A stretch of 64,000 nucleotides of DNA, from assembly GCA_030248225.1 (NCBI GenBank), contig JASANE010029219.1:1-64000 (forward strand). Reading direction: 5' to 3'. Origin of the DNA: Trileptium ribeirensis. Lineage: Eukaryota > Nematoda > Enoplea > Enoplida > Thoracostomopsidae. A program made the position numbers and the translations under genes. The notes under the pieces were generated by a model. The model was not told where the DNA came from and searched no databases. It was given only the letters and a program-made list of their open reading frames with translations. This document shows positions 50,831 through 64,000 of this stretch, piece by piece (positions within the stretch are counted from its first letter, which is position 1; every line of letters begins with the position of its first letter).

Positions 50831-53800
50831 TACAAAATACTGTAGAAATGGTACGTAGTGGCAGCGGATATGTTATAAATGACATATATTGAAAAACAGT
50901 ATACAGGTAAACAATGTACAAGTTCTAAAGAATATGCCTAAATATCTAAGTTCCCAGACGTAGCGTATAAATAACAGCGCTTTCCTAGATTTCAATATTG
51001 TTAGCTATGTAGAGGTGCGAGTTTCGGTCCGCTGGCGGCCAGTCCCGGTCTAGCCCGGCCCGCGGCTGCGACAGTCGGGCCTGCCCGAAACGTTGCAAAT
51101 CCTGGCAGGTCCGACCTCGATCTCCAATGGGCAAAGACATGCCAAAAATTTCGGTACGTTCTCGTCTCACTTCTAGTCAAAGAACAATTAGTACACAGTT
51201 CGATATCTTTGGGTTCGTTTTAGGAATTTCCTGTCGCTCTCATTTCCCGTTTATGTTTATATCTTTATGTCGCCTATATCCATTATATCGAGCAGGCCGA
51301 CACCCGATTACAAAGTGGTCGAGCCGAGTTCGGACGAGATTTTGCAGATTCACTGACCTATATTTCCAACGGGCCGGACCGATGGATTTCAGCCTGTTCT
51401 CACTTTGTGGCGATGCTGCGATTTTGTTCTGTACCGATTATATGTTTGCGACTTTAATGATTTATTTGAAACGATATTGTATGCTCAGTGTCTCATTGTA
51501 TCTGCGCTGATTACATTATGAAGAGCTATTTAACGAAACCGTCCAAACCATGCAGTTCTGTGTTTTACGAGTTTATTTATGCTCGAGTAGACTTCCGATG
51601 TGTGCGCCATGGTTGTGGTTTTGCCGGCATATCGAGGCGGATCGTGCGAAAAGTTGCAATCTCAGTTCTACCGTCAGTATTCGTAGTTTGCCGATCTCGG
51701 ACAGTACCGTTACTTATGAATGCAACTTCCGTGAGCGCACACTTGCTAATTTATCCCGTCTGTGCTCGTTCATGAAACAATCAAACGACATTTTGAATCG
51801 CACCATTTGTGTGCAGACTCAGTTTGCTGTCAATACCACGTAAAAACGCTATGTATGCTCCATATATTTGCTAAGATTGTCAGTGGAATTGTTTTACAAG
51901 ATCAGAAATTCGACAATATAACACTTTTCTAGTGAATACGGCGAGGGAATAGCATTTTTACTTCCGACCACTTTTCATACTCATTCCGACTCCCTCCATA
52001 ATTTCAGAATCCAAATACACCTCTTTAATCATATTGGTTAAATCACAATTATACAAAATGGCTTGAATACAGGGGGCGGAGGCGGCTGCCTCACCGAAGT
52101 AACAAGAACAAGATACAAAACCAGGTCTTAGCCCATGGTTTATTGACAAGCTAATTGACTGCTGTATATAAATTCCGACTGTATTCCTATATATATTAAA
52201 TATATTTATGTATTATACACAGGCGTCTATAAGAGGTTAACTGCTACGGGTCGGGTCCCCCTAAACTACATCCCCACCTAGATTTTGTGAAAATTGACAG
52301 AAAGTTGTGGAAAAGTTGAGCAAAAACCGTTGGAAATATGAAAATAAATTAGCAGAATTAGCGGAAATTTTTATATGTTCATAAGCGATAACCTCCTACT
52401 GAGGTATCGGGCATCCTAGCAGTGTCTCCAATTTGCACCCGTCGCAGTCGCTACCCCCCACTCCCCTTGAAAGCCGAAGTCCTACCCCTCTCCACGGGGT
52501 CGCGACTAGCCTTTTAAGGCACTCTGACCTTGAGCATGTGTGGGGTAATAATGAGACCTGATAGAAATTTGAAAATTGCATCACCCGCCCCCCTCCCCCG
52601 ATCGTCTACTCCATCCGACAAAGCGTACCTTGGACACTTAATGTATATAAATATATATAGTTGATATATTATCGAGAAAATAAGTCTGTAATGTAACAAT
52701 TATATATGCATGTTTGTATAAACCGCATTTAAGAGTTGCAAAATATTTGGAAAATTTTTTTCAGACACCGAAGCAAACCGTTATTTGCGTGAAAATGTAT
52801 AAACAGTGTGTTATAAATATGGTCAATATAGCTGCTGAGCGTACCGAAATTAGAATTGATATTTTAACGAATATAACGAATGTTGAAACATTCTATTATT
52901 TCGCAATTTGAACTTGAGAAATATTATCACAGCACCCCCATAGGATAAACAAAGCAAATATTGCATCTATTAGTTAATGTTAATTGAGATATATTGACTG
53001 ATAACTTGATTGTAGATAAACTGTTAATTGTGCTTTATATTTGTCTGTAATACCAACAAGTGTTCGTCGATACACTACATGTTGTATTGTTAGTAAAGAA
53101 CCTCACAGAACACTTTATATGACGCCACCTGGAGCATTGATAAACGTACGTTAGCGATCATAAGTTTGGTTGTATCTGCGTGGCTGTGGCCTGGCTTGTA
53201 TCCATATGCCGTGGCGCTATATATTCGGCAAATTTAATAGACTTAACTTGATGGTAGGTATAGCTTTGTGAACCAAAACGTGATCGATTAACTAATTACT
53301 ATTCGTATATAACAAGTTACTGCGGTCGTGATATCAACAAATACGGGACTTACATATTAGCCGATTGTAGTACATCGGTTTACTAAATGGTTAATTTTGA
53401 CTACAATGATTTTATTTAACACTCGGAGGATATATATGTACAGCTGACTACAGTTTGAAAACGCATACTAATTAGGTTCCCAGAGTTAATGCCGTTTGAT
53501 AGTGATAGTTGCTTATGAACATGAATGATATATAATTAGCCATCTGTTTATTGTCGCGTTCGTTTATTATATAGACAAGATATATGAGACTAAGCTGTTA
53601 TAAATCGCCTGTGTTTTAATTTTTTTGTACATTTTTGTCCTGAAACGCGGCCGTTTAACATATTATTACCGTAGTATATAGATATAGGACGTGGTGGTAC
53701 TGTGTTGCCGAGTGTTAAAAATTAACTGTGATTCTGCGGGAACTGTGATTATGTATTTATCTAACCTTAGGCTAGTTTATTCTTTGCAGCTTAAATTAAG

Positions 53801-54243
53801 AGTAGGCAATAATTCCTTCCTTAACAAATTGATGGGCTAGCAAACACGCAATGGAAGACAAATCATAATCTGCATTCATTACGTTTCTGTAAGGGTTGTT
53901 CAATTTTGGATCTTTTTGAAGTTTTCCGCGCAACTCGTATTTTGTTATTCATAGGAGAAACCAAACTTTAAATCACAGTCTCCATACTTTAAACGTGCAT
54001 CTATCTACTCACGTCACAACTGCTGTTGATTTTATCAAGGATTATAGTAGAATCCATACGTATTTGTTAATGTTAATGCTTTCGTGTTCAGTGCAGTGCT
54101 TAAATATTTTCACCAAAATCTTATAACATGCGTTGACTTGAGCTAAAGTGTGGTACGCCGACGGTTCAAACGAATTTCTGCTCATTTCTGCATTATAATC
54201 TTGTGGCGACTATATAGTGGCGCTTTATGACACAGCTAGTGGA
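50831..54243. other. Cargo between the transposon arms
   Basis: About 3.4 kb unlike either retroelement. 51000-51840 is GC-richer with overlapping plus-strand frames (51127-51510, 51550-51843) that I cannot assign. Near 52740-52910 a pyrimidine-AG site precedes an open stretch of about 50 codons that could be an exon. The remainder is AT-rich. This may be host DNA carried between two arms. Confidence 0.5.
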
Positions 54244-54707
54244 GCATTCACAGAAAAATGCCTGCAAAAACCGGACAGTTTTGTCTCTTACAGCCGTCCG
54301 TAAGAGACAAAAATCTCTTAAGGCTGTCTGTATAATATTTTAATTTCATACAGATAGCTATAAGACACTTTTGTCTCTTATAGCCAATTGTAAGATATTT
54401 TAATCTCTTACAACCGTCTGTAAGAGATTTTTGTCTTTTAGAGCTGGCCACAAGAGATAATAGTCTTTAACGACTGGCCATATGAGACAAAAGTCTCTTA
54501 AAGCCACCTGTAAAAGACTTCAAATCCTTACAGGTAGCTATAAGAGACATATGTCTCTTATAGCTGGTCATAAGAGGCAAAAGTGTCTTATAGCTCTCTG
54601 TATGAAACTAAAATATTATACAGCCAGCCTTAAGAGATTTTTGTCTCTTACGGACGGCTGTAAGAGACAAAACTGCCCGGTTTTTGCACGCATTTTTCTG
54701 TGAATGC
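54244..54707. mobile_element. Right arm: complete 464-bp foldback MITE-like unit
   Basis: Begins GCATTCACAGAAAAATGCCT and ends with the inverse, so it has both termini and could fold back along much of its length. Inside are palindromic CTCTTA/TAAGAG units. The bases left of 54244 do not match the 11-bp duplication at 54708, so this unit did not insert here alone. Confidence 0.8.
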
Positions 54708-54718
54708 TGCATTTGTGA

Positions 54719-57700
54719 TAGTAACCTACCAGTCTCAGGAAACTTTGAAGCTGCTTCAGCGTCTCCGGGCGTTTAAATTCCTCGATCGCGATGGCCTTTT
54801 CTGGGTCTGGTTTTACGCCTTCTGTACTAATTATGTGTCCTAAATATTTCAGACTACCTCTGCCAAAGTGGCACTTTGATGGTTTTAACTTCAAGTTTGC
54901 CCTTCGGAAACGATCGAAAACCTTAATTAGGTCTGCTAGGTGGTCCTCGAACGTCGGTGAGAATACCAATATGTCCCCTATGTAAATCAAACACTTTTCC
55001 CACTCTAACCCCTTTAAAATCATAGACATACAACGTTGGAAGGCTCCTGGGGATGAGTTTAGTCCGAACGGTAGGACGTTGTATTCATATTGCCCATGAA
55101 CTGTTACAAAAGATGTTTTGTCTTTAGTTTCTGGGTCTAATTCTAGTTGCCAGAAACCCTTGTTTAGATCTAAACTAGACAATAGTTTTGTATTTCGGAG
55201 ACATCCTAAAATATCATCTATCCTAGGTAATGGATATGCATCCTGCTCTGCTACCGTGTTTACCTTCCGAAAGTCCACACAGAGTCGGAGGGAGCCGTCA
55301 CTCTTGGTTACATACACTATTGGTGATCCCCAAGGTGAACTGGATGGTGATATTAATCCTGAATCTAACATACTGTTGAGCTCCTCGTGAAGCGGTTCGC
55401 GTAAGGAGTGTGCTAAACGATACGGTGCTTGCTTAATTGGCTTAGCATCTCCGGTCTCTATGCGGTGCCTATGTTCCGTATAACGTCCTAAGTCAAAATC
55501 GTGCGTGCTGAACACATCTGCGTTCTCGGCAATTGCGGTTTTCAACTGTTTCAGCTCAAACGGCGACAATAGGGTCTTATCAAAATCTATTTTGCTCAAG
55601 ACCGTTTGAGCTCGCTCATGGTCAATTGACCTCTTTCCTGCCTCTATGTGTTGGATGATCCTTTCAGGGTGTGCAGTAATGTTATTCAGCTGTTTGGCAG
55701 GTTTGTGCTCCTCATACCGGATCAAATTTGTGTTTGTGTATTTCAAGAATTGCACGTTAGGGTTCATCATGACCTCAATGGGGCCTATTGTTTGTCCGGC
55801 ATAAATAGTGACCGGCGTGTTGCCGAAGTTAATAACTGCGATTGGTATGGTTCTTTGACTTCTTAACACTAATGCATGTGCCATGGCGATGTCAACCATT
55901 TCTGGCGCGGGCACAAATAGTGCCGGTCCTACACCTGTTTCTGCTATTTCTGGGATCGCATTAATGAATGTTTCGGTGTTTGGTTCTATTGTAGTAAGCT
56001 TCCGACACATTACTGCTATTAGTGGTGGGTCGTACCGTTCTAATCCTGCAAAAGGTATCTTGGCCTCTTCCTCATCCACTGCTATTTCTAAGCAGCGTTC
56101 CTTAAAATTGAAGATGCACTTTGGCAACTGGAACATAAAATTTGTTCCTATGATGCAGTGATAAGGCGCTGTTTTAATGACAAAGAATTCGGTCTGTACC
56201 TTTATGGTCCCGATCGACAAAGGTACACTTATGCTGCCGTCCAATGCTAATTCCTGTTTGGTGGCAGATACTATCCTAGTGGAATCGTCCGGTTGTGGCT
56301 GGAGGCCTAGTTTATTTACCAAGTATTGTGACACAATGGAAACATCTGCCCCTGTGTCTATTAGCGTAAGTACTGGGGTGCGGTATACAAATGCATTGAT
56401 TAGCAGGGGTGCGTCCATGTGATGTATTGCGTTGACCTGTCGGTGGTATGCTACGGTACGATGTCCTCTACGTTGGGATCGCTCAGACACTGCGAATAGT
56501 TCAGTAGGCTCTACATTTTCATTTTCGTTAATAGCGTTTATCCGTGCTGACCGGCGAGGACTCGTTGTACGTAACTCGAGGTGTTCGGTGGAAACAGCTG
56601 GAGCTGAAACCGCTGGTCGGGGCATGTTTGCGGTGCCATACTCATTGTCCGTCTTGACGTGCAATTCGGGTCGCCTTAGTTCCTCCCGAGCACATGGTCG
56701 TTGTTCCCACCAGCGCTGTAAGCGTCCCTTTATGCATTTAGGACAGAACCCAGCTTTCTTCCTAAAGTAGATTATTGCCCCTATTCCGGCAATTGCTAGC
56801 ACGAGGAGCATCCATAAGTAAGGAGCTACGCCAGTGGCAGTGATGTATGAGAAGTCAATTACCTTCTTCAACTGCTCGTCAGCTATTTGCTGTACTTGCA
56901 GGTTCGTTGCTTTGGCATGCTCCAACGAACTCCAAGCAATTGGTTTAAGCGGTATATCCGGAAAGTCATGGACAGTGATGTTAGGTCCAATATGGATGGT
57001 GACTTCCTGCGCGTCTAGCGTGCTAGCCAGCATAAGTGGCCCGACCACGAGCTGGGTATAATTGTTGTGTGACAGCCACAAAACTCCGTTGTCAGCGATG
57101 TTAATTGCCTCTCCTCGGGTAACGTGGCTAAGATGTTTCTTCCTGGAGACGACAGCCTTACGTTCAGCAGTTCGAATTAATACTCCTTATGCCGTGGTGT
57201 AGACATCGGTATGGTTTGCCATTGGCCCGACCAATGCACTGTTCTTGCAAAATTGGCGAGCTTCCTCTGGAGCGCCCTCACCCATGATAATCCAGTCCAA
57301 ACAGAGCGATGTATGGTCCGTTGCTAACGCGTGTATTTCGCAGAATGCAATACCTGGTCGCGTGTTGCATGCGTGTAATTTTAATACTTCATACCGCGCT
57401 CGTTCTATCCGTGTAGCGTAATCAGGCAATGGTAATTTCATGTGAGCGCTGCGTTCCGGAACGTTCCAGCCGACGTTGTATATGCGAAAGTAGGGTCGGA
57501 CGTCGTCCGACGTGACTAATGGGACCCGCAGTATGAAAGCAAATTTAAATGAACCTAGATCGATGTGTACTGGATAGATTTGCCCAAATTGGTATGCCAG
57601 TGCAGGCTCGCGTATTAGAATGGTTTGTGCTATCTGCGAGTTCTTTTGGAACAGATTCTTAAGCGTGGATGCGTCCACTACCTTAGGCGATAATTGACCA

Positions 57701-60700
57701 CTCATCATGGCTTCCATGACAGCGTCAACCGAAGATCTAAAGCTGGTGCGAAACATGTGGTTAACTAGTTCGCGGTGGACCTGGGTTACGTAGCGTTGCT
57801 CCTGGCATCTTACTTGGTCGATCATAGTGACTACCTCCTGCATCTCATGGTGTAAAAATGAGTATAACTCCTCATTAGCGTGCGTTAGCTTCATGATCGC
57901 TCGCGAATTACCATAGGCTACATTGTAAGTGTTTCTCATTTCCTTAGATAACGCGAGCACTTGTTTATTTAAGTCCTTAAGGTGTACAGCGTTGGTGAAC
58001 GCTACACCGACACCTAAAAATCCTGTTACTACGCCTGCGGCTCCAGCTAATGCAGCGAGAAAACGCTTCTTCCGTGCCTTAGGTTCCTCGCAAAGGTGAG
58101 AATTTGCCTCGCAATATTCGCGCATTAGTGCCATGTAGTAACTAGTATCTAGTACACCTTGATAGGTGCTCCTTAATTCTCTTTCTAATACCTGTATTTT
58201 CTGTTGTAAATCCGGCATGGTAGTACAATTTGGGTTGGGACAACAATTCCCCAAACATGGTTTACCCCGTGGAGTGTACACACACCACGCCATACCGGTG
58301 GCTTGCCTACTGGGTTGTAGTCCATCTAAGGATAGCCTTAAAATTATCGGTAAAAAGGCAGACTGCGAAGCGGTTATTACTAAGCCTTGCGGTTCGATTA
58401 GCGTGCCCACCTGTTGATTTACCATGGCTCCTAAGCGTGCAACTTGGTCTGAAAATGGCGTAGCGATAGCATGAGTTTGCCCTAGCTGATGAAGGATTAA
58501 CAGAGCAACTAGCAATCCCATTATTTTAGTTCCCTTATTTAGCAATCCGACCGCAGCTTTTATACCTTGTCCTAATAGGTTTGGAGAGGACCGTATCGAC
58601 CTGATCGGTGATGCCCGGTCACTCCCATCGATAGCATTGTCGTGTCCATTGCTGGCATCTTCGGTGTCCACGGAGAAACTCAGGTCAGAAATGAGCTCTT
58701 CAGGGTCGAGTGAGTCAATCGCTGGCATGTTGAATTCGTCACCGCTTGCGTCACTGAGTACTGCACTCAACTCACTTTCAAGTTCCTCTTCGTCGATGAA
58801 TGTTATATCCGCGTCATGGTCCATGGTTGCAACCTGGTTTAAGCCGTCCATTGGGTCAGTTTGCCAAATGTTTTGAGCGGGCTTACGCAACCATAGTAGT
58901 CGTAAGAATAATAGTTCCTCGCGCTTTGGTTTACTATACTATCCATGTCAGTGAAAAGGGCGTTAGCCATTATAGCGTACACGATGCGATGTAGTGACTG
59001 CACCGGAACCTTAGGTCCGGTTTCGTCGAATTCCGTAACTAGGTGGTCCAACAAATACGGTGCGTCTACAATGGTTTCTAGAAACTCTAAGTTCGCTTCC
59101 CTATACGCTATAAGTTCATATGCCGTGTGTAATCCTTGTGTGCTACTTGATCGAATGGATACCGTCCCGTCCCTTCTGATGGTTCCATAGTCTGCAGACA
59201 GGTTTCCGGTGTAATCCCATTCGCCGTGATAGGTGATAAATGCACATTCTTCTCTAGGCATGAAATTTATATTGTGTCTTTCCTCGCACATGATGCATGT
59301 TTGAAGAATAGGAATCTGAGATCGGTACACCTCTGTGATTGCCTGCGTGATGCTCATTGCGTTGATAACCCGGGCAACGATCTCCAAAAGTCCTTCAAGG
59401 TGTTTTAACATGCTACTACTGACGTGTATGCCAGGCATAGTGTGCAGGAACGGAGATGCGAACCCTAACAGCCCTGACAAAACGGCAGCGTCCCGCCGTC
59501 GGTCGACTCGGGCCGTTCCAGCCACTCGGGCCCTGAGCAACTGGTGGGCATGGCATATCCGCTCCGACACAGCTATGACCCTGCGGTAGAATAGTGTTTT
59601 CACTGGCATCCGATCTTCCCCGAAACGTAGCTTAGGTAGTGCGAGAATATAATGGGGGAATTTTCCATGACATTCCGGTTTAGCCGCTGGTACAAATTCT
59701 GAATCCGGTCCCAGCAGCAGTAATCGCTCTTCTTCAGGTAATGCTTGCAAGATCAGTGGTTCTACTATTTCACTGGTGCCTACTATTTCACTGGTGCTAT
59801 CTAAGGCGTGCAATTTCCTCAGTATGATGTCTAATATCTGTTGCTTATGCATCCGAGTATTCCTGCGATCTAACTTGTACTTAAATGCTGTCAAATCCGT
59901 GTCGGTGTTGTGAATCGCAGTGTCCAGGCCAACTTGCTCAAAAATGCCTGCCTTCCCTAGTGGTTCGGGTGATTTTAATGCTCGTTCGATTATCGTAGTC
60001 AAGTTAACCGGCGATCCCTATTTCGTATGCTTCTCCTGTACTCAGTTGACATGCTACAAGTTTCGTTTCGCTCTCTAGTCGTTGGTTTTCCGTTGAGTTT
60101 GTTCTCTGTGCCATGTTATTTACCATAGGTGTTATCACCACAATCTTCGAGCTTTTGCTGGTTACTATTGGCTCTTTCTTATCCACATGGTTCTTCTCTA
60201 GGTTGCTAGGCTCTCCGTCAGTATCATTGGGTTCCGCCATATTGTCATCAGGTTCCACAATTTCACTAATTCTAGCTCGACTATTGTGATGTTCCAGGCT
60301 TGTAATGTTTTCGGCACTCGGCTCGGTGTTGTCTCCGTGTGGCCCCGAACTTGTTTCACTCACATGCTGCACAGTCTCTACCCCCGGTTCTACACACATT
60401 CCCGTGGTGTCGGTTCCAGCCGACTCAGACTCAAACACACACATCTTCACCTGCCGGTTGAAGCTACTATGCAACGACAAACGATAACCGCGGCTCCCGA
60501 CCCGGTCGGGCCCTACGGCTCCTACACTTAGGGACCGAACCCTATTCGAATTTGGTCCTACACATGAATTATAATTTTGAACGGAGCTCGGGCCATCGCA
60601 GCGGCTCATTGCTCGACGCCTCCCTTCTCCTGGCCAGTGTCCTCTACGGTCTTCCCCGGCCTCTAAAGATACTAGGGTACACATACGCTCTCGAATTTTG

Positions 60701-60795
60701 AACGGAGTTAGGACAATCGGACTGACCCGTGTTCCGAAGGTCTCCATCGCACCTGACCAGTGTCCTTTACGGTCTTCCCCGGTCGGTTGAAACGC
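54719..60795 (-). pseudogene. Copy B polyprotein, N-terminal part (N-domain, envelope, protease, most of RT)
   Basis: Same order as copy A. Lesions: a 14-base deletion near 60015, a small indel near 58935, a TAA at 57187-57189 in the envelope, and a glycine in place of the first aspartate of the RT YIDD motif (about 54972-54986). The furin-type site, fusion-like stretch, membrane anchor and protease LIDTGAD remain readable. Near 60630 small indels have brought the gag frame and the polyprotein frame into register, unlike copy A. Confidence 0.85.
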
Positions 60796-63480
60796 CTACA
60801 GGGGCCTCACACGGCCGCCCTAAATTGGTGGAAGTCAGTTTAGTTAGATTGGATGCATCCACTAGGTTAAGTTCACTTAGTTCCTTAGGTTCTCGGCTCC
60901 TCGGTAATCCATTCCTTCCATTAGGTTCAATTAGGTTCTCGGTATCCGCAAGTCCATTAGGTTCCATTAGGTTCATAAGTTCCTCAGCAGGTTCTTCTGG
61001 TTCAGCTTCACATGTGTAATTTTGAATAAGCCTATAGAAAGTCGCTTCCCCAGGTTGTACCGTGCCGGCGCTAGAGCCATTGCCAAACACGCGACCCCTA
61101 TTAATCGGCCCCCGAAGTCCGAACGGCGTCTCTCTAGGTTCCATTCCATTAGGTTCACTAGGTTCTCCATCCATTGGGTTCTTAGGTTCCATCCGATGTG
61201 CAGCCGCCTGAGATGGGTTACACGTACCAGCGTTTAGGTCATTGCTCCACACGGATGCCCTATTAATCGGCCGCCGAAGTCCGAACGGCCACCTCCCATA
61301 TTTCTCACTCGGCACATCAGGATCATTAGGCTCCATTAGGTTCTCGGTTCCTCCTCCCCTCTCACTCCTCTCGGTTCTCTTCATCTCCCTGCGCTGACTT
61401 CCTATCGGGATATACAAATAGATTGGTTGGCCAACCAGTATTCACAAGGTCTCGGGTCACACCCTGCGCGCCAGGGATTGGGAACAACAAAGCCGAGCGC
61501 CGTATGGGTGCAGTATTGCTTTGTACTTTACTGTAGTTGTACTCTCTGCCTGCAAGTATTTTCTCTTCATATGTTTGACTTGGTTCAATGGCACTCCGCG
61601 ACCCGATCGCTTGTGACCAATTTCGTGGTGTTGTATCCCTACTTGCTTGCAATGAAAACACTTGATACGGACCTGGTTCTGCCTCAATTTCATCTGGATA
61701 TTCTTGCTCAATTTCGAAATTTGGGCTGTTTTGTTCTTGCATTACTCCATCTTGAGTGACCATCAAGTTAACTTGTGCGGAACGGATGCCTAAACCAGCT
61801 CCTGCGCGCTCTTCTAGCACGGACATTTCATGTCGCATGACGTCTAAGCGGTGTGCTAGCTCAGGATCTAGGACTTTGGTCACTGACATTACGCCGCCGG
61901 CGTTACGGCGGTCAACTCGTTTGTTAGTATGTATTGGTGCCTGCGCGGGTCTATTTCGAGGCACTGCTCCTAACTGATTTGCGTTATTCCAACCATTGCT
62001 AGGCGTGCGCGTACGAAACGGCGCGGCTTCGGCCGACAATGGTTGGGGTGGTGCAGCATAGCGTCGATCGAATGTTGGGTTAGACCCGTTGTTTCGCTGG
62101 TTATACCCATTTGTGCTACGTCCGCGAGATCGATTGTAATATTCGGTCTGACCACCATTGCCATACGTGTTGTAATTTGCGGGCTCTGGGCGATAGTATC
62201 CTTGCTGCCCATAACCAGTGTAGCCCCGCTGATTAGCCGTATTATTCCAATCGTCACGTCGCGAGTAGCGTGCTCCACCTCTAGGTTCGACTACTCGATA
62301 GCGAGGACGATTATTGTACTGTGGTGGTGGCCTAGCATATTCGATAGCGGGTGGTGGCGGTGCGTTATAAGCGTAATTAGGCGGTGCGTTATAAGCGTAA
62401 TTAGGCGCTGCTCGCGTGACTAAGCGTGTATACTCGTTCTGCAATGGATCGTATATGTCCATTCGGAAATACGGGCATTCTCTAGCGAAATGCCCTAGAT
62501 AGCCACATCGAAAGGATTGATTTCCTACCGGCGTTGCTGGTGGTATCGCATTTGCACCTACCTGCGGTGTTCCGTTATTTTGCATCATCGCATTTAGCTG
62601 GTGTTGTTCGGTACGCTTGTCTAGTAGATCAATGAGCCGAGCGATAGTAGCATCACTGCCGGCTGTAGTGCGTTTGTTCTCATCGAGTGCCTCACGTATT
62701 TGGTCTACTAGCTGGTTATTTTCACCTCCCTGTGTCATGTAATTAACTGTTTTAGACCGGCTGCTTTTGCGAACCGGTACTCCGATCACATCCTTTTGGG
62801 ACGCTATAATGGCGTCCTCCTTGTACTTGAGCTTATCCATCATGTGTTTGAAAGATGGATAGGTTTTCCCTATAACGCCAGATTTCAACTCCTTCCTCAG
62901 TCCTTGTCGCAAGAATTTCTGCAGCAGTGCGTCACGTTGTTCGCCTTCGACCTCCGGGAATGCTTTGCCCACTAAGTTTTGGAGGTCCAGTCCGTACATA
63001 GCGACTGATTCTCGTTCTCCCTGTATGCGCATGCCTAGCGTGATTAGTGCTTCTTCATCGCGCTGCGAGGAGAAACACATGAAACCCATGTTGTAACAAA
63101 GGGCTTCGTACGTTTGTTTCTGGCAGTCCGGGAAGCTTTCGTAGATCTTAAGCGCTTCGCCTTTTAAGACAGTCGGGAAGCAAATTAGTTTCTGGTCTAA
63201 CGTCCATTCATTCGCGTCCGTCAGGCTGTCATAGGTAGATAGCCATGCCTCAGTCTTGTCCGTCAGCTCCTGAAAACTGAGGGATGTCGCCTACCTGTAT
63301 GATTGGCGTCGTCGTCGGCGTCCGTTCCATAAGCTGCTGTAGGATTGCTACTAATGGGTCTCCTGATACGGTGGGGCTGGGTCAGTTTGTACTACCAGCC
63401 GTGGCGGCCGTGCCACCTAATACATTTGTTGTTGCTGAGCCGCTAATGGGCGTTCTATTAGCGCTCGCTGGTAACGACAT
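60767..63480 (-). pseudogene. Copy B gag, broken
   Basis: The ATG at 63480 corresponds to 36913 in copy A. A two-base deletion near 63253, an indel near 61375 and a one-base insertion near 60796 break the frame. The first cysteine of the zinc knuckle is serine (SFRCGYLGHFARECPYF). A short duplication A-P-P-N-Y-A-Y-N is present near 62370-62400 and absent from copy A. Confidence 0.85.
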
Positions 63481-64000
63481 TTTTTGAATTCCGAATTAAT
63501 AATAATCCCTAATTGTTTTAAGCTGTAGGGCGTCCGTGGTTCAAACCTGAGCTGAGCACGGATGTTAAATGTATAATCAGATATAAGTGTTTACTTTATA
63601 GCGGAATTTCTACTGTCAAGTAAACTTCACTGTACCTGTGTACCTAATCCTTAAGGTATGTGACTGGTTGTGTGAACTTTTCGCTTCGCTTCACTGGTCA
63701 GACTATATACACTTGCACCTTATCTAGCGCGACTCGTGCTCTCTCTAAATTTGACCCTCGTTTGCAGTATCCGAGTATCCAAATCGAGTAAGTGATATTT
63801 CACTACTACTACTCCAGGATTATTACGCTCACTTAAATTTTGCAGTACAGTTCCAAGCTACCAAAAACGTTACAATGAAACCCTATCCAGCTAAGGCGTC
63901 CGCTCCGATTACGTAGTTATTGTGGTGGAACAGTTAAAGCCCACCCAAGAACAATTAGAGCCCACTCACACCTTAGTTTGGAGGTACGTGCATTGCCGCT
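63481..64000 (-). other. 5' leader of copy B, cut by the window end
   Basis: The first about 200 bases match the copy A leader, including the hairpin TCCGTG/CACGGA (63533-63538 and 63557-63562). The GAGGTACGTGC motif lies at 63981-63991. The 5' LTR of copy B is outside the window. Confidence 0.6.

Larger units (their letters stand above)
50467..54718. mobile_element. 4230-bp inverted-repeat transposon inserted in copy B pol, 11-bp target duplication
   Basis: Copy A has TGAATTTGTGA at the equivalent point. Copy B has TGAATTTCTGA (50467-50477), then the insert (50478-54707), then TGCATTTGTGA (54708-54718): an 11-bp target duplication with one change in each copy. Both outer ends are GCATTCACAGAAAAATGCGT in inverted orientation. 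Each arm continues as an array of short palindromes. No transposase was recognised, so it is probably non-autonomous. Target length would suit Mutator-like elements (usually 9, up to 11), while palindromic arms recall foldback elements; the class is open. Confidence 0.85.

Noticed and set aside
54248..54703. Lysine-rich repetitive open frames on both strands of the right transposon arm
   Set aside because: They are translations of the palindromic repeat array; the same words appear on both strands.

Overview
This looks like invertebrate nuclear DNA. The host part is AT-rich, with an intron-containing gene, a TA microsatellite, a satellite array and decayed transposon pieces. The rest is two very large LTR retroelements of Ty3/Gypsy type in tandem. 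I see no bacterial features and cannot name the species. Layout: (1) 1-15936 is host DNA. Plus-strand exons spell a Bax-inhibitor-1 (TMBIM6-like) gene; the three surest are at 2978-3057, 5471-5571 and 6223-6295, and their splice phases agree. One intron holds a satellite with a three-unit higher-order repeat. A duplicated, stop-bearing copy of an exon lies at 5808. From about 6.6 to 15.9 kb I see only repeats, relics and a tRNA-like (SINE-like) segment. (2) 15937-38523 is element copy A, on the minus strand. It has an intact gag (34064-36913) and an intact 3392-codon polyprotein (23964-34142). The polyprotein order is N-domain, envelope, protease, RT, RNase H, integrase, tail, so the envelope lies before the protease and not after the integrase. 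Two further paralogous genes (ORF3, ORF4) follow, each with one lesion. (3) 38524-64000 is copy B, same strand and order, cut by the window end. Its ORF3 and ORF4 are open, but gag and pol carry many lesions and pol is split by a 4230-bp transposon with an 11-bp target duplication. The segments 15937-23.9 kb and 38524-46.2 kb are homologous and both start sharply at the same TGTACTAGG sequence. They are best read as LTRs (or LTR plus 3' region), the second shared by A and B. A polypurine tract just after pol in both copies suggests that the LTR could begin there, which would put ORF3 and ORF4 inside an 8-kb LTR. The most interesting system is this element. ORF3 and ORF4 both match the NADAR/YbiA fold pattern (ADP-ribose-linked N-glycosidases) followed by a degenerate SGNH-hydrolase-like domain. 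They occupy the place where env usually sits, while env is embedded in the gag-pol reading path between an internal signal sequence and the protease. The noncoding 5 kb carries conserved RNA-like structures, one with a compensatory base change.
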